A stretch of 57,452 nucleotides of DNA from Muribaculum sp. (GCA_023666965.1 JAMPAZ010000001.1:783632-841083), one strand, 5' to 3'. Counted from the stretch's first letter, positions 16,699 to 26,276 are shown. Notes: generated by a model not told the origin, from the sequence alone. Made by a program: numbers and translations.

Positions 16699-18075
16699 AT
16701 GAAACGCAGTGTTTTAATTCTTTTGATGATTTGTATGCTGTCGGCTGTCGATCTTTCCGCCGCCAACCCCCGCAAGCGCACTGTGTCCGGGGTCAAGAAG
16801 GAGCAACGCGACAATAAGCGTGCCATTAAGCAAACAGCTGAGCAGCTTGAGGCAAACGCCAAAAACACCGAACGTACTCTAAACTCACTGAACTCGCTCA
16901 ACGCTGAAATAAACATTAAGGAGGGCGAAATACGTAGGCTTGAACAGCAAATTGACTCGGCCGACCGTCAAATTGCAGTAGTTAGCGACTCCGTCTCCAA
17001 GCTCGACTATAATCTGAGACAACTGCGCGAAACTTACGCAAAGGCCGTGCGCCAGACAGAAACAGGACAAAGAGCTTTATCCTCGAAGCTGGCATTCATA
17101 TTTTCAGCAAGTTCGTTCCGCCAAGCATACCGCAGGTCGCGCTATCTGAAAGAATTTTCAGAATGGCGCGGGCGTAAAAGCGAGCAGATTGTCAAAATGC
17201 AAGGCGAACTTAGCGCCAAAAAGGATCGTCTCGACAAGATTCGCACCTCAAGAGCGTCCAGACTGAAATCTCTAAATGCCTCAAAAGCAGAGCTAAGTCA
17301 ACGCCAATCAGAAACGTCGGAATTGGTAGCCGAGCTTAAGCAACAAGGCTCCACGCTTAAACGCGTACTTAAGGAGCGCGAAGCAAAGGCCAAAGCCCTT
17401 GATATGGAGCTCGAACGCCTTATTGCTGAAGAACAGCGGCGCATCGAAGAGGAAGAAGCGGCCAAGAGGGCTAAGGAGGAGGAAAAGAAGGCCCAAGATG
17501 CCGAGAAAAAAGACAAGGACGCTGAGAAAAAGGACAAGGACGCCGAGAAGCAAACTAAAAAAGTTGAAGAGGCAAGTCAGACATCAACTAATCCTACCTC
17601 CCAAAAGCCTAAGACTACGACCACCACCCACGCTACTGCCGAGTCTACCGGTAAACTTACCGGCACGTTCGAAAGCAACAAAGGCCGACTGCTCTTCCCA
17701 GTAAGCGGAAAATATAAAATTGTGCGTCCGTTCGGCCGCCACAAGCATCCCGACCTGCCATACGTTGTGACCGACAATAGCGGCATTGACATTGAAGCCG
17801 AACCGGGATGCGAAGCACGAGCGATATTCGAGGGAAAGGTTTCTGCCATATTCCATCAACCCGGCTACAATACCATCGTAATGATTCGCCACGGGAAGTA
17901 TCTGACCATCTACGCCAACATCACCGACCTTCTGGTGAAAAACGGCGACGAACTGCAACAGGGCCAGCCGATCGGAAAAATCTATGCCGACCCCGACGAC
18001 AATGGACGCTCTATCCTCCACTTTGAAATCCGCAAAGAGAAAGAGAAGCTCAACCCGTCGCTATGGGTTAAATAA
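16699..18075 (+). CDS. EnvC-like murein hydrolase activator with degenerate LytM domain
   Basis: Product of 458 residues from the ATG at 16699, which starts a signal peptide (MKRSVLILLMICMLSAVDLSA). Residues about 25-280 are a long coiled coil rich in Lys/Glu, ending in KDKDAEKK-type repeats and a Ser/Thr linker. The last 130 residues are an M23/LytM domain. Of the usual zinc and catalytic residues, the first His of HxGxD is Asn (NSGIDI), the His of YxHL is Asn (YANI) and the first His of HLHFE is Ile (ILHFEI); only the Asp and the last His remain. The domain should therefore not cut peptidoglycan, but as in EnvC can switch on a cell-wall amidase during division. An in-frame ATG at 16666 overlaps the previous gene and spoils the signal peptide. 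Confidence 0.87.
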   Translation: MKRSVLILLMICMLSAVDLSAANPRKRTVSGVKKEQRDNKRAIKQTAEQLEANAKNTERTLNSLNSLNAEINIKEGEIRRLEQQIDSADRQIAVVSDSVSKLDYNLRQLRETYAKAVRQTETGQRALSSKLAFIFSASSFRQAYRRSRYLKEFSEWRGRKSEQIVKMQGELSAKKDRLDKIRTSRASRLKSLNASKAELSQRQSETSELVAELKQQGSTLKRVLKEREAKAKALDMELERLIAEEQRRIEEEEAAKRAKEEEKKAQDAEKKDKDAEKKDKDAEKQTKKVEEASQTSTNPTSQKPKTTTTTHATAESTGKLTGTFESNKGRLLFPVSGKYKIVRPFGRHKHPDLPYVVTDNSGIDIEAEPGCEARAIFEGKVSAIFHQPGYNTIVMIRHGKYLTIYANITDLLVKNGDELQQGQPIGKIYADPDDNGRSILHFEIRKEKEKLNPSLWVK

Positions 18076-18087
18076 ACCAATTGCACC

Positions 18088-19089
18088 ATGCCTCATCTGC
18101 TGTCAATCGTGATGCCCGCTTACAATGCGTCGCCCCACATCGGCGACGCCATCCTCAGCCTGCAACGCCAGACGTATGCCGATTGGGAACTGATTGTGGT
18201 CGATGACCTTTCTACCGACTCTACATGCCGTAAGGTAGCCGACTTTGCCGTTGCCGACCCGCGAATAAGCCTTGTACGCCGGAAAGTCAACAGCGGTGGG
18301 GCTTTCATTCCCAGGACCGAAGCCGTATCAGCGGCCTCCGGGGAATTCATCGTCGAACTGGATGCCGACGACTTATTCTCTCCCGACTATCTCCAAGTCA
18401 TTGCCGATCGAATTGCGAAAACCGGTGCCGAAGTGGTGTTCGGCAACATGACGTTCATGCATCCCGACGGAAGCTTGTTGCCACTAACTTCTGGAGCCGA
18501 GCGTAATTCGGTGGTGGCCGGGCGCGACTTTATCATAGCCACCCTCGACGGATGGCGCGACGGATGCAAAGGAGCCATAAAGCGCGACCTCTACCTGCGG
18601 TCGTGCCAAAGTCCTGAAATCGACCCCTCGTCCATGTCGGCCGACGAGCTTTTGACCAGAATAATTCTGCTCAATGCCGACAAAGTGGCATTCTCCGACC
18701 CTACATATTATTATAGGGTCAATCCGAAATCCATTACGCAGCGCCGAAGCATTCAACAGTTCGACATCCTCGACACCGACCTGAGACTGCGCAGGATAAT
18801 TTATGCACATTTTGCCCCCGGCTCCGACGAGCGCCGCAGGATGAACGACCAGTCCGTGGCCGACCTCTGGAGTTGCCTGCGCGAATATGCAGCCTTTAAG
18901 TTCCGGTCCGGATCCGACCGGAGGAGAGTCCGGGAGATGATTATGCGTGCATATAAAGCAGCTGACATAAGTACATCGTCAAAGCGCATGGGCCTTCGGC
19001 GCACTTTGGCCTTGATGGCCGGTCCGTCGGCAGTGATAAACACATTTAAACTACTCAACGCCATTGGAAAAGGGAAACAACGGCTATAG
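18088..19089 (+). CDS. Family 2 glycosyltransferase
   Basis: Product of 333 residues with a GT-A fold at the N-terminus: LLSIVMPAYNASPHIGDAI, DWELIVVDDLSTDST and the metal-binding DxD in VELDADDLF. The C-terminal part (RRRVREMIMRAYKAADIS) is specific to this protein. It probably adds a sugar to a surface polysaccharide or lipid-linked oligosaccharide. It begins 12 bp after the EnvC-like gene and overlaps the flippase gene by 26 bp, so the two glycan genes are translationally coupled. Confidence 0.9.
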   Translation: MPHLLSIVMPAYNASPHIGDAILSLQRQTYADWELIVVDDLSTDSTCRKVADFAVADPRISLVRRKVNSGGAFIPRTEAVSAASGEFIVELDADDLFSPDYLQVIADRIAKTGAEVVFGNMTFMHPDGSLLPLTSGAERNSVVAGRDFIIATLDGWRDGCKGAIKRDLYLRSCQSPEIDPSSMSADELLTRIILLNADKVAFSDPTYYYRVNPKSITQRRSIQQFDILDTDLRLRRIIYAHFAPGSDERRRMNDQSVADLWSCLREYAAFKFRSGSDRRRVREMIMRAYKAADISTSSKRMGLRRTLALMAGPSAVINTFKLLNAIGKGKQRL

Positions 19090-20521
19090 GAGCATTCTCA
19101 AAGGCATGTCGTTCTTTGGTGGCGCACAGGTTTTCCAAATTCTGATCAACCTTGTGCGAGGAAAGTTTGTGGCCATGCTTTTAGGCCCGGAAGGAATGGG
19201 AATATCTTCACTCCTTACCACTTCGACCAACACAGTGCGCCAACTTGCCTCTCTCGGCCTGCCTACAGCCATAGTCAAGGAGGTCTCAGCCGAGGACGAC
19301 AGTGTCGATGAAAGTCAGACAAAAGAAGCGGTCATTGATGCGGCTCGGACGGCCACTCTGATAACGGCTTTTGCCGGTGCGCTTATCTGCATTACTTTCT
19401 CTTCGCTGCTAAGCCGGTGGACATTCGGCGACGATGGCTTCTCATGGCAGTTTGCCATGCTGAGTCTCGCAGTGATGTTCGGCATCCTCGGTTCAGGCGA
19501 AATGTCGATTCTTCAAGGGCTCCATCAAGTAAAGAGACTGTCGTGGTCATCCGTGGTAGGCGCGGCTACAGGACTTGCCGTCGGCGTTCCGATGTACTAC
19601 TTTTGGGGCAACGACGGCATAGCTCCCGGCATGATAGCCGTCGCCCTCGCCACTTACATATTCTACCGCATTTATTCGTCGAAAGCAGGTGTGGAGAAGA
19701 GGCGCAAAGTCGACAGCCTCGTCAAGCGCGCCGTAATGCGCAGGTTGATTTCTTTAGGTCTTGTACTGATGGCCGGATCGCTGATAGGCACTCTTGCCAC
19801 ATACCTTTCAAATGCATTTATACGCTATATCGGGGGGATCGACGACGTAGGATATTTTCAAGCGGCAAACTCCATCACCAACCAATATGCAGGTGTCATA
19901 TTCGCGGCTATGTCCGTCGACTACTTTCCGCGTCTTGTCGGTGTGGCATCCGACAATGCCAAAGTAACCGACATTGTAAACCGCCAGACAGAAGTCATCT
20001 CTCTGATTATCGCGCCGTTGATGGTTCTGCTTATGCTAACCGCGCCTCTGCTGATTCGCATATTTCTGACCGGACAGTTCGACGAGGCCGTTCCCCTTGT
20101 GCAATGGCTTGGCATGGGGGTTTTTCTTCGGGCACTCGCCTACCCTCCCGGATATATCGCTTTCGCCAAAAGCGACAAGCGCTTGTTTTTTCTCCTCGAG
20201 GGGGTGGCCGGAAATGTCATATATTTGACCTCCAATTGCGTGTGTTATTATCTATGGGGACTTATCGGGCTCGGTGCGGCTATGTGCATAACCTATATGC
20301 TCAGCCTTGTCATTTATTATGCGGTAAATAACCACAGATATGCCTATAGGGTACGGTCAACGACAGTCCACACGGTGCTTCCATTAGCCCTGTTAGTTTT
20401 AGCTGCATTTATCGCAGTGTCGGTCATCGGCGGATTGGCAAAATATATCGTAACGGGGCTGATTTTCATCACGTCCGCCACGATTTCCATCCGACGGCTC
20501 TTCCGCCTGGTTCATCAATAA
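19064..20521 (+). CDS. Wzx-like O-antigen/polysaccharide flippase
   Basis: Product of 485 residues with about 12-14 hydrophobic helices, of the MOP superfamily. The N-terminus YRSILKGMSFFGGAQVFQIL and LVRGKFVAMLLGPEGMGIS match O-antigen translocases, which move lipid-linked sugars across the inner membrane. I place the start at TTG 19064, inside the end of the glycosyltransferase gene, because the conserved YRSILKG segment lies before the first ATG (19106). With the adjacent GT2 gene it makes a minimal surface-glycan pair without other sugar genes nearby. Confidence 0.88.
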   Translation: MEKGNNGYRSILKGMSFFGGAQVFQILINLVRGKFVAMLLGPEGMGISSLLTTSTNTVRQLASLGLPTAIVKEVSAEDDSVDESQTKEAVIDAARTATLITAFAGALICITFSSLLSRWTFGDDGFSWQFAMLSLAVMFGILGSGEMSILQGLHQVKRLSWSSVVGAATGLAVGVPMYYFWGNDGIAPGMIAVALATYIFYRIYSSKAGVEKRRKVDSLVKRAVMRRLISLGLVLMAGSLIGTLATYLSNAFIRYIGGIDDVGYFQAANSITNQYAGVIFAAMSVDYFPRLVGVASDNAKVTDIVNRQTEVISLIIAPLMVLLMLTAPLLIRIFLTGQFDEAVPLVQWLGMGVFLRALAYPPGYIAFAKSDKRLFFLLEGVAGNVIYLTSNCVCYYLWGLIGLGAAMCITYMLSLVIYYAVNNHRYAYRVRSTTVHTVLPLALLVLAAFIAVSVIGGLAKYIVTGLIFITSATISIRRLFRLVHQ

Positions 20522-20577
20522 TTTTTTGTGCGGCCGCGATGCGGTCGGGAGGGATGCGGGGTAAACGTGGTTCGAAT

Positions 20578-20643
20578 GCCGGAGATTTCCACAAGCCATG
20601 GCCGTCTCCGGCGGCCTTGCATGTGGCCACGCATACATGCAAG
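20578..20643. repeat. Paired hairpins after the flippase gene
   Basis: The 353-bp gap 20522-20874 has no coding potential I can support. It holds two perfect inverted repeats, GCCGGAGA/TCTCCGGC (20578-20585 and 20605-20612) and CTTGCATGT/ACATGCAAG (20616-20624 and 20635-20643). The AAGCCATGGCCGTC inside the first also occurs in the hairpin at 41593-41627. They may be terminator or REP-like sequences. Confidence 0.45.
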
Positions 20644-20803
20644 GCTACATCGTAGCCGAACAAAAAACATCAAATTAGGGGATTGTAGCGTCGATAGATA
20701 GGGGGAGCGCACTTCCCTCTCATCCACATCTACGATAAGGGGCGGTGAGGCACGGAATAGGCCCACTCAGACGATTTAAAACCCGTGATTGAAAAAAAAT
20801 GAG

Positions 20804-20811
20804 TAAATTTG
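20804..20811 (+). promoter_or_regulatory. Promoter -7 box of purB
   Basis: TAAATTTG matches TAnnTTTG and lies 63 bp before the purB start. No clear TTG at the usual distance. Confidence 0.55.
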
Positions 20812-20874
20812 CGCTTTAAAACCGCGAAGTCCCTTGTGGCGCGGTTAAATCAATCATTAAATTCACTGTAAACT

Positions 20875-22218
20875 ATGCAATTGACTCAGCTAACCGCCAT
20901 TTCGCCCATCGACGGCCGCTATCGCTCGAAATGCGAACGCCTCGACGAATATTTCTCTGAATTTGCACTAATCCGTTACCGCGTGCGCGTGGAAGTGGAG
21001 TATTTCATCGCGCTCTGCGAGATTCCTCTGCCACAGCTGAGCGGAGTCAATCACGACATATTCCCCAAACTGCGCGACATTTACCGCAATTTCTCGCTAA
21101 CCGACGCAGAACGCATAAAGTCAATCGAGTCAGTCACCAATCACGATGTAAAGGCCGTGGAGTACTTCTTAAAGGAGAAGTGGGACGAACTCGGCTTGTC
21201 GGCCAACAAAGAATTTATCCACTTCGGCCTGACTTCGCAAGATATAAACAATACGTCGGTCCCCCTGTCTGTTAAGGAAGCCATTTCCGACGTTTACCGT
21301 CCACTGATTATGGAATTGATCAATCACCTTGAAGCACGCGCCGAAGAGTGGAAAGACCTGCCTATGCTTGCCAAGACCCACGGCCAGCCGGCATCACCTA
21401 CCCGGCTCGGTAAAGAAATCAAGGTGTTCAGCTACCGCTTGCGCCGACAGCTCGACATACTGGACAGCACCCCTATAAGCGGAAAATTCGGAGGCGCAAC
21501 AGGCAACTTCAACGCGCACTTGACTGCATATCCCGGAATTGACTGGCGCACTTTCGCCGCCAATTTCTTATCAGAAAAGCTCGGCATCGAGCGCGAAAGC
21601 TACACGACACAGATCTCCAACTACGACAACTTAGCGGCTCTGTTCGACGCACTCCGCCGCATCAACACCATAATCCTCGACCTCGACAAGGATATGTGGC
21701 AATACATCTCGATGGAATACTTCAAGCAGAAGATTAAGGCCGGCGAAGTCGGTTCGTCGGCAATGCCTCATAAGGTTAATCCCATCGACTTTGAAAACTC
21801 GGAGGGAAATCTTGGCATAGCCAACGCCATTCTCGAACATCTCGCCACAAAACTCCCCGTTTCACGACTGCAGCGCGATTTGACCGACTCTACCGTGCTC
21901 CGCAATATCGGAGTACCTATCGGACATACGCTTATCGCTCTACACTCCACGTTGAAGGGTCTAAACAAACTGCTTCTCAACGAGCAAGCCATCAACCGCG
22001 ACCTCGACTCGATGTGGAACGTGGTGGCCGAAGGCATCCAGACCATCCTTCGACGTGAAGGTTACCCCAAACCTTACGAGACGCTTAAGGAGCTGACCCG
22101 CGTCAACTCGACAGTAACCGCCGAAAGCATCGCGTCGTTTATCGACACACTTAATGTCAGCGACGAAGTGAAGGCCGAGCTACACCGTCTGTCGCCCCAC
22201 AGCTACACCGGTTATTAA
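20875..22218 (+). CDS. purB: Adenylosuccinate lyase
   Basis: Product of 447 residues. It cleaves SAICAR in purine synthesis and adenylosuccinate to AMP. The N-terminus LTAISPIDGRYRSK is the family start; SVTNHDVKAVEYFLK and the GSSAMPHKVNPIDFEN signature loop follow, with the catalytic region THGQPASPTRLGKE between them. It stands alone with its own -7 box and converges on the GH2 gene. With guaA in the same window it supplies both purine branches. Confidence 0.96.
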   Translation: MQLTQLTAISPIDGRYRSKCERLDEYFSEFALIRYRVRVEVEYFIALCEIPLPQLSGVNHDIFPKLRDIYRNFSLTDAERIKSIESVTNHDVKAVEYFLKEKWDELGLSANKEFIHFGLTSQDINNTSVPLSVKEAISDVYRPLIMELINHLEARAEEWKDLPMLAKTHGQPASPTRLGKEIKVFSYRLRRQLDILDSTPISGKFGGATGNFNAHLTAYPGIDWRTFAANFLSEKLGIERESYTTQISNYDNLAALFDALRRINTIILDLDKDMWQYISMEYFKQKIKAGEVGSSAMPHKVNPIDFENSEGNLGIANAILEHLATKLPVSRLQRDLTDSTVLRNIGVPIGHTLIALHSTLKGLNKLLLNEQAINRDLDSMWNVVAEGIQTILRREGYPKPYETLKELTRVNSTVTAESIASFIDTLNVSDEVKAELHRLSPHSYTGY

Positions 22219-22264
22219 ACCGATTCACAGAATACAACACAGCCTCCCACCATTTTGAAATCTC

Positions 22265-22395
22265 TGTGTAGCGGAGGCGTGAGCGAATGGAGGGCGTTGC
22301 GGAATCTTTGTGTAGCCGGGGCATGAGCGAATGCGAACCCCCGGTGCCGGGTACCGGAACGTTCGCGCTCCGCTATGCGAGAGCGCCACAACCAT
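22265..22395. repeat. Short direct repeats after purB
   Basis: GTGTAGCGGAGGCGTGAGCG and GTGTAGCCGGGGCATGAGCG are diverged direct copies, each starting after AATCT, followed by a GC-rich partial palindrome (GCGCTCCGC/GCGAGAGCGC region). The GTGTAGCCGGG unit recurs at 22469 and 52104, with related sequence at 39023 and 57403. Confidence 0.5.
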
Positions 22396-22415
22396 TATGT
22401 TTTATGACTAATCGA

Positions 22416-22480
22416 TAAGGAGCTGTGTCAAATTGCAAGCACCGCATCTGAAAGATGCTTAATTTGTGTAGCCGGGTATT
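22416..22480 (+). repeat. 65-bp dispersed repeat, copy A
   Basis: Differs at one base from 52054-52118. It contains the 15-bp palindrome GCATCTGAAAGATGC (22444-22458) and the GTGTAGCCGGG unit. It lies between the converging purB and GH2 genes. Confidence 0.8.
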
Positions 22481-22509
22481 GTAGCGTAGCGAAGGATGCC
22501 AAGATGCAT

Positions 22510-24921
22510 TTACCGTACGTTGACAACGGTCTCAGCTGACTTCAGCAAGGGCGATGTAAAGCGAACCTTTGCTTGACCCGACTGTCCCTTTTTAGCCTTC
22601 ACGTATGCCAACAGCCTTCCTCCATAAACTCGCTGACTATTGTCGCGGTAGTCGCCCATGTCGGTATTGTCCGACCCTTCAAGGCCGAGCAAAGTTAACG
22701 GACCGTCGATTCGGCACGTGATGTTATTGTCGGCCAGTTTGACCGGGATACCGTCTTCGTCGACGATCTCCACCGTCAAGTGTGCCACTGAACAATCGGC
22801 ATCCAACGAGTCGGTGTCGGCAGTGACTTTAATGGCATACGGCCTTCCGCTTGTACGGATTAAGTCGGTGGCCTTAACATTTCCTTCGGCATCCATCGCC
22901 TCCACGGTCAAAGCACCCGGAGCAAAAGGTATATCCCAATGGATTATACCGGTATTGTCGTCGTAGGGCTTCTTTTCGCCAACCTCCTTGCCGTCAAGAA
23001 GGAGCCGGGCTGATGGTTGATTAGTATAGCAGACTACGCGGACAGTCTGCCCAGGTTCAAAATTCCATACATCCGGAGCGTCAAACGAAAGATGATTTCC
23101 ACGGCGCGGCTTGGGGTATGCTCCGAGATATGCCACCGGCTCGCCGCACCAAAGCGAGGCGCGGAACTTACCGCGAGGCTTGGCAAAACTGCCGAAATCA
23201 AGCAGACCCGTGTGCAAACCGCGCGACGGCCAAGCTCCGGATTCGCCGAGGTAGTCGGTACCGGTCCATATAAACTGTCCGAATATATAGTCGTTGTCGC
23301 GCACGGCCTTCCAAGCATCGAATCCCTGTCCATTCTCGCTACCGTAGATGATGCGGTCGGGATACGTGGCATGATCCTCGGCATAGCGGTTTTCAGTATA
23401 ATTGTAGCCCACGACATCTACAGCCTCTGGATATTCAGTCTGATTTGACATCACTACTCCGGCAAGGGCACCGGTTATGGGGCGAGACGTATCGACCGAG
23501 CGAATCACTGCAGCCAACCGCTTGGCAATCTTACCAATGCGCATGGCATCCGGCGCATCCGGATTATATCCCCCGTACATGGGCTGATTTATCGAAGAAC
23601 CGTCGAGTATTGGGTGGGAGTACGGGTCGTTGGGGTAGTCGACTTCATTGCCCACGCTCCATAGGAATATTGAGGGATGGTTACGGTCGCGACGCACGAT
23701 GTCGGCAATGTCGCGGTCAATCCACTCCTCAAAGAAGTCGTATGTTCCGTCAAAGCTCGGAGTACCTTTATTCCAACCTTCAACCCATTTACGCTTCGGA
23801 AATTCCCACTCGTCGGAGCCTTCGTCCATCACGAGCAGACCCAATTCGTCGCAAAGGTCATAGAGAGCAGGAGCCTGGGGATTGTGGCTCATGCGTATGG
23901 CGTTAGTGCCGATAGCCTTCAGATTGACCAGCCGGCGGCGCCAAACTTCGGGAGGCACTACTGCACCCAGCGTACCGGCATCGTGGTGCAGACAGACACC
24001 CTTCACTTTCATGTTGCGTCCGTTCAATGCAAATCCATTGTCGGGTGAAAAGTCGAGGGTGCGCAATCCCACGCGGGTCGATGCGCTGTCGACCACCTTC
24101 CCGTCGGCCAAAAGACGAGCGTTAAGCGTGTACAGATACGGTGAGTCCAAATCCCAACGATGTGGACGCGCCACGTCGAGCGTCAACTTTGCGACTGCAC
24201 CGTCTTTTATATTTACCGTGCGTTTAGCCACGCACTTACCCTGTGCGTCGAGAAGCTCAACTTCCCCCTTAAGTAGCTGACTTTTGCCGGATCCGTCTAT
24301 TGCAGAAAGCTCCACTTCGACCGAAGCCTTCTTGTCAGAAATCGACTTGGCCTGCCAACCGAGTCCCCAAGGAGTAAAGTGGGTGTCACCGGCACCGACC
24401 AAATACACATCGCGGTAAATGCCCGAACCGGTGTACCACCGCGAATCTGCCTCACGGCTATGGTCGACACGGACGGCAAGGACATTTTCCCCATCCTTAT
24501 TTAAATAAGGAGTCATGTCGTAGTAAAACGACACATAGCCGTTAGGACGCTTACCGAGCAGGTGGCCGTTGAGATAAACCTCGCTGCGGTTGTAGACACC
24601 TTCAAAATATATATAATGTACCGGAAGGCTGTCGTTGACCGTAAAATGTTTGCGATACCATGCGATGCCGCCGGGCAGATAGCCCGTACAGCTGTTGAGC
24701 GTGGGCGACAACCGGCCCTCTATCGACCAGTCGTGGGGCAGATCGAGCCGGCGCCACTTGGAATCGTCAAATCCCGGCGCGGACATTGCCGAGCTGTCGG
24801 CCTTAACGAAAAGCCACTCTTCGTTGAATAGTTCAGGCTGTCCGAACGACAGCTGGGCACGCACCGACACGGCCGATGCGAAAATCGAAATTGTCAATAA
24901 AATCAGTTTAGCAAAATTCAT
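22510..24921 (-). CDS. Glycoside hydrolase family 2 beta-galactosidase with DUF4982
   Basis: Product of 803 residues with a signal peptide (to VRAQ). Order of domains: GH2 sugar-binding jelly roll (about 30-190; LPHDWSIEG, GIAWYRKHF, YLNGHLLGKRPNGY), Ig-like domain (190-300), TIM barrel (300-590) with acid/base Glu426 in SVGNEVDYP and nucleophile Glu529 in YGSENGQGF, DUF4982 (about 600-700) and a C-terminal Ig-like domain. It probably removes beta-linked galactose from glycans in the periplasm. Together with the GH53 and GH43 genes it would suit arabinogalactan or galactan, though the three are not in one locus. Confidence 0.92.
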   Translation of the reverse strand: MNFAKLILLTISIFASAVSVRAQLSFGQPELFNEEWLFVKADSSAMSAPGFDDSKWRRLDLPHDWSIEGRLSPTLNSCTGYLPGGIAWYRKHFTVNDSLPVHYIYFEGVYNRSEVYLNGHLLGKRPNGYVSFYYDMTPYLNKDGENVLAVRVDHSREADSRWYTGSGIYRDVYLVGAGDTHFTPWGLGWQAKSISDKKASVEVELSAIDGSGKSQLLKGEVELLDAQGKCVAKRTVNIKDGAVAKLTLDVARPHRWDLDSPYLYTLNARLLADGKVVDSASTRVGLRTLDFSPDNGFALNGRNMKVKGVCLHHDAGTLGAVVPPEVWRRRLVNLKAIGTNAIRMSHNPQAPALYDLCDELGLLVMDEGSDEWEFPKRKWVEGWNKGTPSFDGTYDFFEEWIDRDIADIVRRDRNHPSIFLWSVGNEVDYPNDPYSHPILDGSSINQPMYGGYNPDAPDAMRIGKIAKRLAAVIRSVDTSRPITGALAGVVMSNQTEYPEAVDVVGYNYTENRYAEDHATYPDRIIYGSENGQGFDAWKAVRDNDYIFGQFIWTGTDYLGESGAWPSRGLHTGLLDFGSFAKPRGKFRASLWCGEPVAYLGAYPKPRRGNHLSFDAPDVWNFEPGQTVRVVCYTNQPSARLLLDGKEVGEKKPYDDNTGIIHWDIPFAPGALTVEAMDAEGNVKATDLIRTSGRPYAIKVTADTDSLDADCSVAHLTVEIVDEDGIPVKLADNNITCRIDGPLTLLGLEGSDNTDMGDYRDNSQRVYGGRLLAYVKAKKGQSGQAKVRFTSPLLKSAETVVNVR

Positions 24922-24948
24922 AACTCTGTTTAGATTGGTTAACTTTTA

Positions 24949-24956
24949 CAAAGATA
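24949..24956 (-). promoter_or_regulatory. Promoter -7 box of the GH2 gene
   Basis: Read on the minus strand it is TATCTTTG, 27 bp before the start codon. Confidence 0.6.
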
Positions 24957-25099
24957 AGGAATAAAATCCAATGAACGCGATGAAAGCACAACAACTTTTC
25001 GGCCAGCACACATAATATTATTAGAAATATTTAGCGTAACGAAAACTTTTTTACATATAATATCGTTAATTATTCATGTTTAAACTAAATAAAATTTTT

Positions 25100-25438
25100 A
25101 TGAAAAAATTTACATTCTTATCTTTAATTAGTACCGTATTTATTGTATGCTCGTGCACAAACGACATCTCAAATGAGGGTTTAAACAGCACTTCAGATTT
25201 TAATCAATACCGACAGATGCGTTCTATGTATGAAAATTCTTTTAGAGCCTCTTTAGGTTCTCATATTAGTTCATTGATCGGAATAACTTCTCGTAGTGAG
25301 GAGACATTTAACATTTTGGATTTGATGTCTGAAGTTGAAGCTATGTCTCCTGCGCAATATTTGATATGGAGTTCATCTATAGATGAAAATTCTGAAAGGA
25401 TTGAAAAAAGAAGGACGAGAATCTCCAACGAATTTTGA
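25100..25438 (+). CDS. Lipoprotein, 5' part of a frameshifted gene
   Basis: 112 residues from the ATG at 25100 (an ATG at 25076 would add eight charged residues before the signal). Lipoprotein signal MKKFTFLSLISTVFIVCSC, mature start CTNDISN. No family recognised. The frame ends at TGA 25436-25438 within AATTTTGACC. The next open frame continues at once in the -1 frame, without an ATG of its own. One extra T in the T4 run would join the two into a protein of about 240 residues. AT-rich DNA, unlike the neighbours. Confidence 0.6.
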   Translation: MKKFTFLSLISTVFIVCSCTNDISNEGLNSTSDFNQYRQMRSMYENSFRASLGSHISSLIGITSRSEETFNILDLMSEVEAMSPAQYLIWSSSIDENSERIEKRRTRISNEF

Positions 25439-25827
25439 CCGTAGTAAATACTGACGAATTATCTAACTATTACGATTTTTCACATTTATTATTCCGAGCC
25501 ATTGGAGAGCCGGAACTTGAAGAAGAACTCTTCTTAAGCATTGCCGACAAACCGGAGCCATTACAAAAAACATATATCATACTCGTTGGACTGATTGATG
25601 CGACATTGAAAGATGACATAGGTGAACCTCTTATCATTCATTTTTCAGAATATGCAGAATGCGAAGCCAAGTTGTTCTTGGATATTGTATGCGAACTTGC
25701 AGATGATGCAATTGAAATGTCATTAGATATTGAGAATCCTTTTATGGATATTCACGTTTCATGCGATGCCGCAAACCAAATATCAGGAGCAATTAGAGAT
25801 TACTATTTATGCCACCATAATCGCTAA
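25435..25827 (+). CDS. 3' part of the frameshifted lipoprotein gene
   Basis: About 130 residues with no plausible independent start: only a TTG overlapping the upstream stop, and no ATG until near the end. The sequence is acidic and helical (GEPELEEELFLSIADKPEPL, AECEAKLFLDIVCELADDA). It reads as the natural continuation of 25100-25438 after a 1-nt deletion in a T run at 25433-25436. Either the gene is decayed, the run is a sequencing error, or translation slips there. Confidence 0.5.
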   Translation: MTVVNTDELSNYYDFSHLLFRAIGEPELEEELFLSIADKPEPLQKTYIILVGLIDATLKDDIGEPLIIHFSEYAECEAKLFLDIVCELADDAIEMSLDIENPFMDIHVSCDAANQISGAIRDYYLCHHNR

Positions 25828-25841
25828 TTAAAATATTAATT

Positions 25842-26276
25842 ATGAAATATACAATCTTCACCATATTGTTAACAATAGCGTATACAGCTATTGCTGGAAA
25901 TACCCTTGAGAAACTAACGACGAATGATTGTCTCCAAACAGAAACTGCTATCACAGACTCAATCGTAAACGCAGACATGTACTATTATCATTATAATCCG
26001 AAAACAAAGGAAGAAACAATAATAGGAGCAGTCCCGCCGGAATTACTCGAAAAGATTCGGCATACTCTTAAAATGACAAACGGCAGAGGTATTATAACCG
26101 CATACTCCCCTTCTTACCGAGACAAATACCTCACTAAACATCGCAAGGATTCAACTACTGAACAATTTGTTATTGATTTGCGTGACCCAAAGATGCAGGA
26201 GATTCTTGAAAACAATCCGGACTCATTGCAGATAAAGATGGAAGAATATTGTGCAGAACACGGAGGAAAATTATAA
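25842..26276 (+). CDS. Small exported protein of unknown function
   Basis: 144 residues with a signal peptide (MKYTIFTILLTIAYTAIAG). The mature part is polar and charged, with a Tyr-rich stretch ADMYYYHYNPKTKEE and a helical C-terminus (DPKMQEILENNPDSLQIKME). No family recognised. It lies 14 bp after the frameshifted lipoprotein and shares its AT-rich composition, so the two probably form one accessory unit. Confidence 0.65.
   Translation: MKYTIFTILLTIAYTAIAGNTLEKLTTNDCLQTETAITDSIVNADMYYYHYNPKTKEETIIGAVPPELLEKIRHTLKMTNGRGIITAYSPSYRDKYLTKHRKDSTTEQFVIDLRDPKMQEILENNPDSLQIKMEEYCAEHGGKL

Noticed and set aside
22265-22395. Integration site or phage attachment site between purB and GH2
   Set aside because: Only short diverged direct repeats, with no integrase gene or tRNA nearby.
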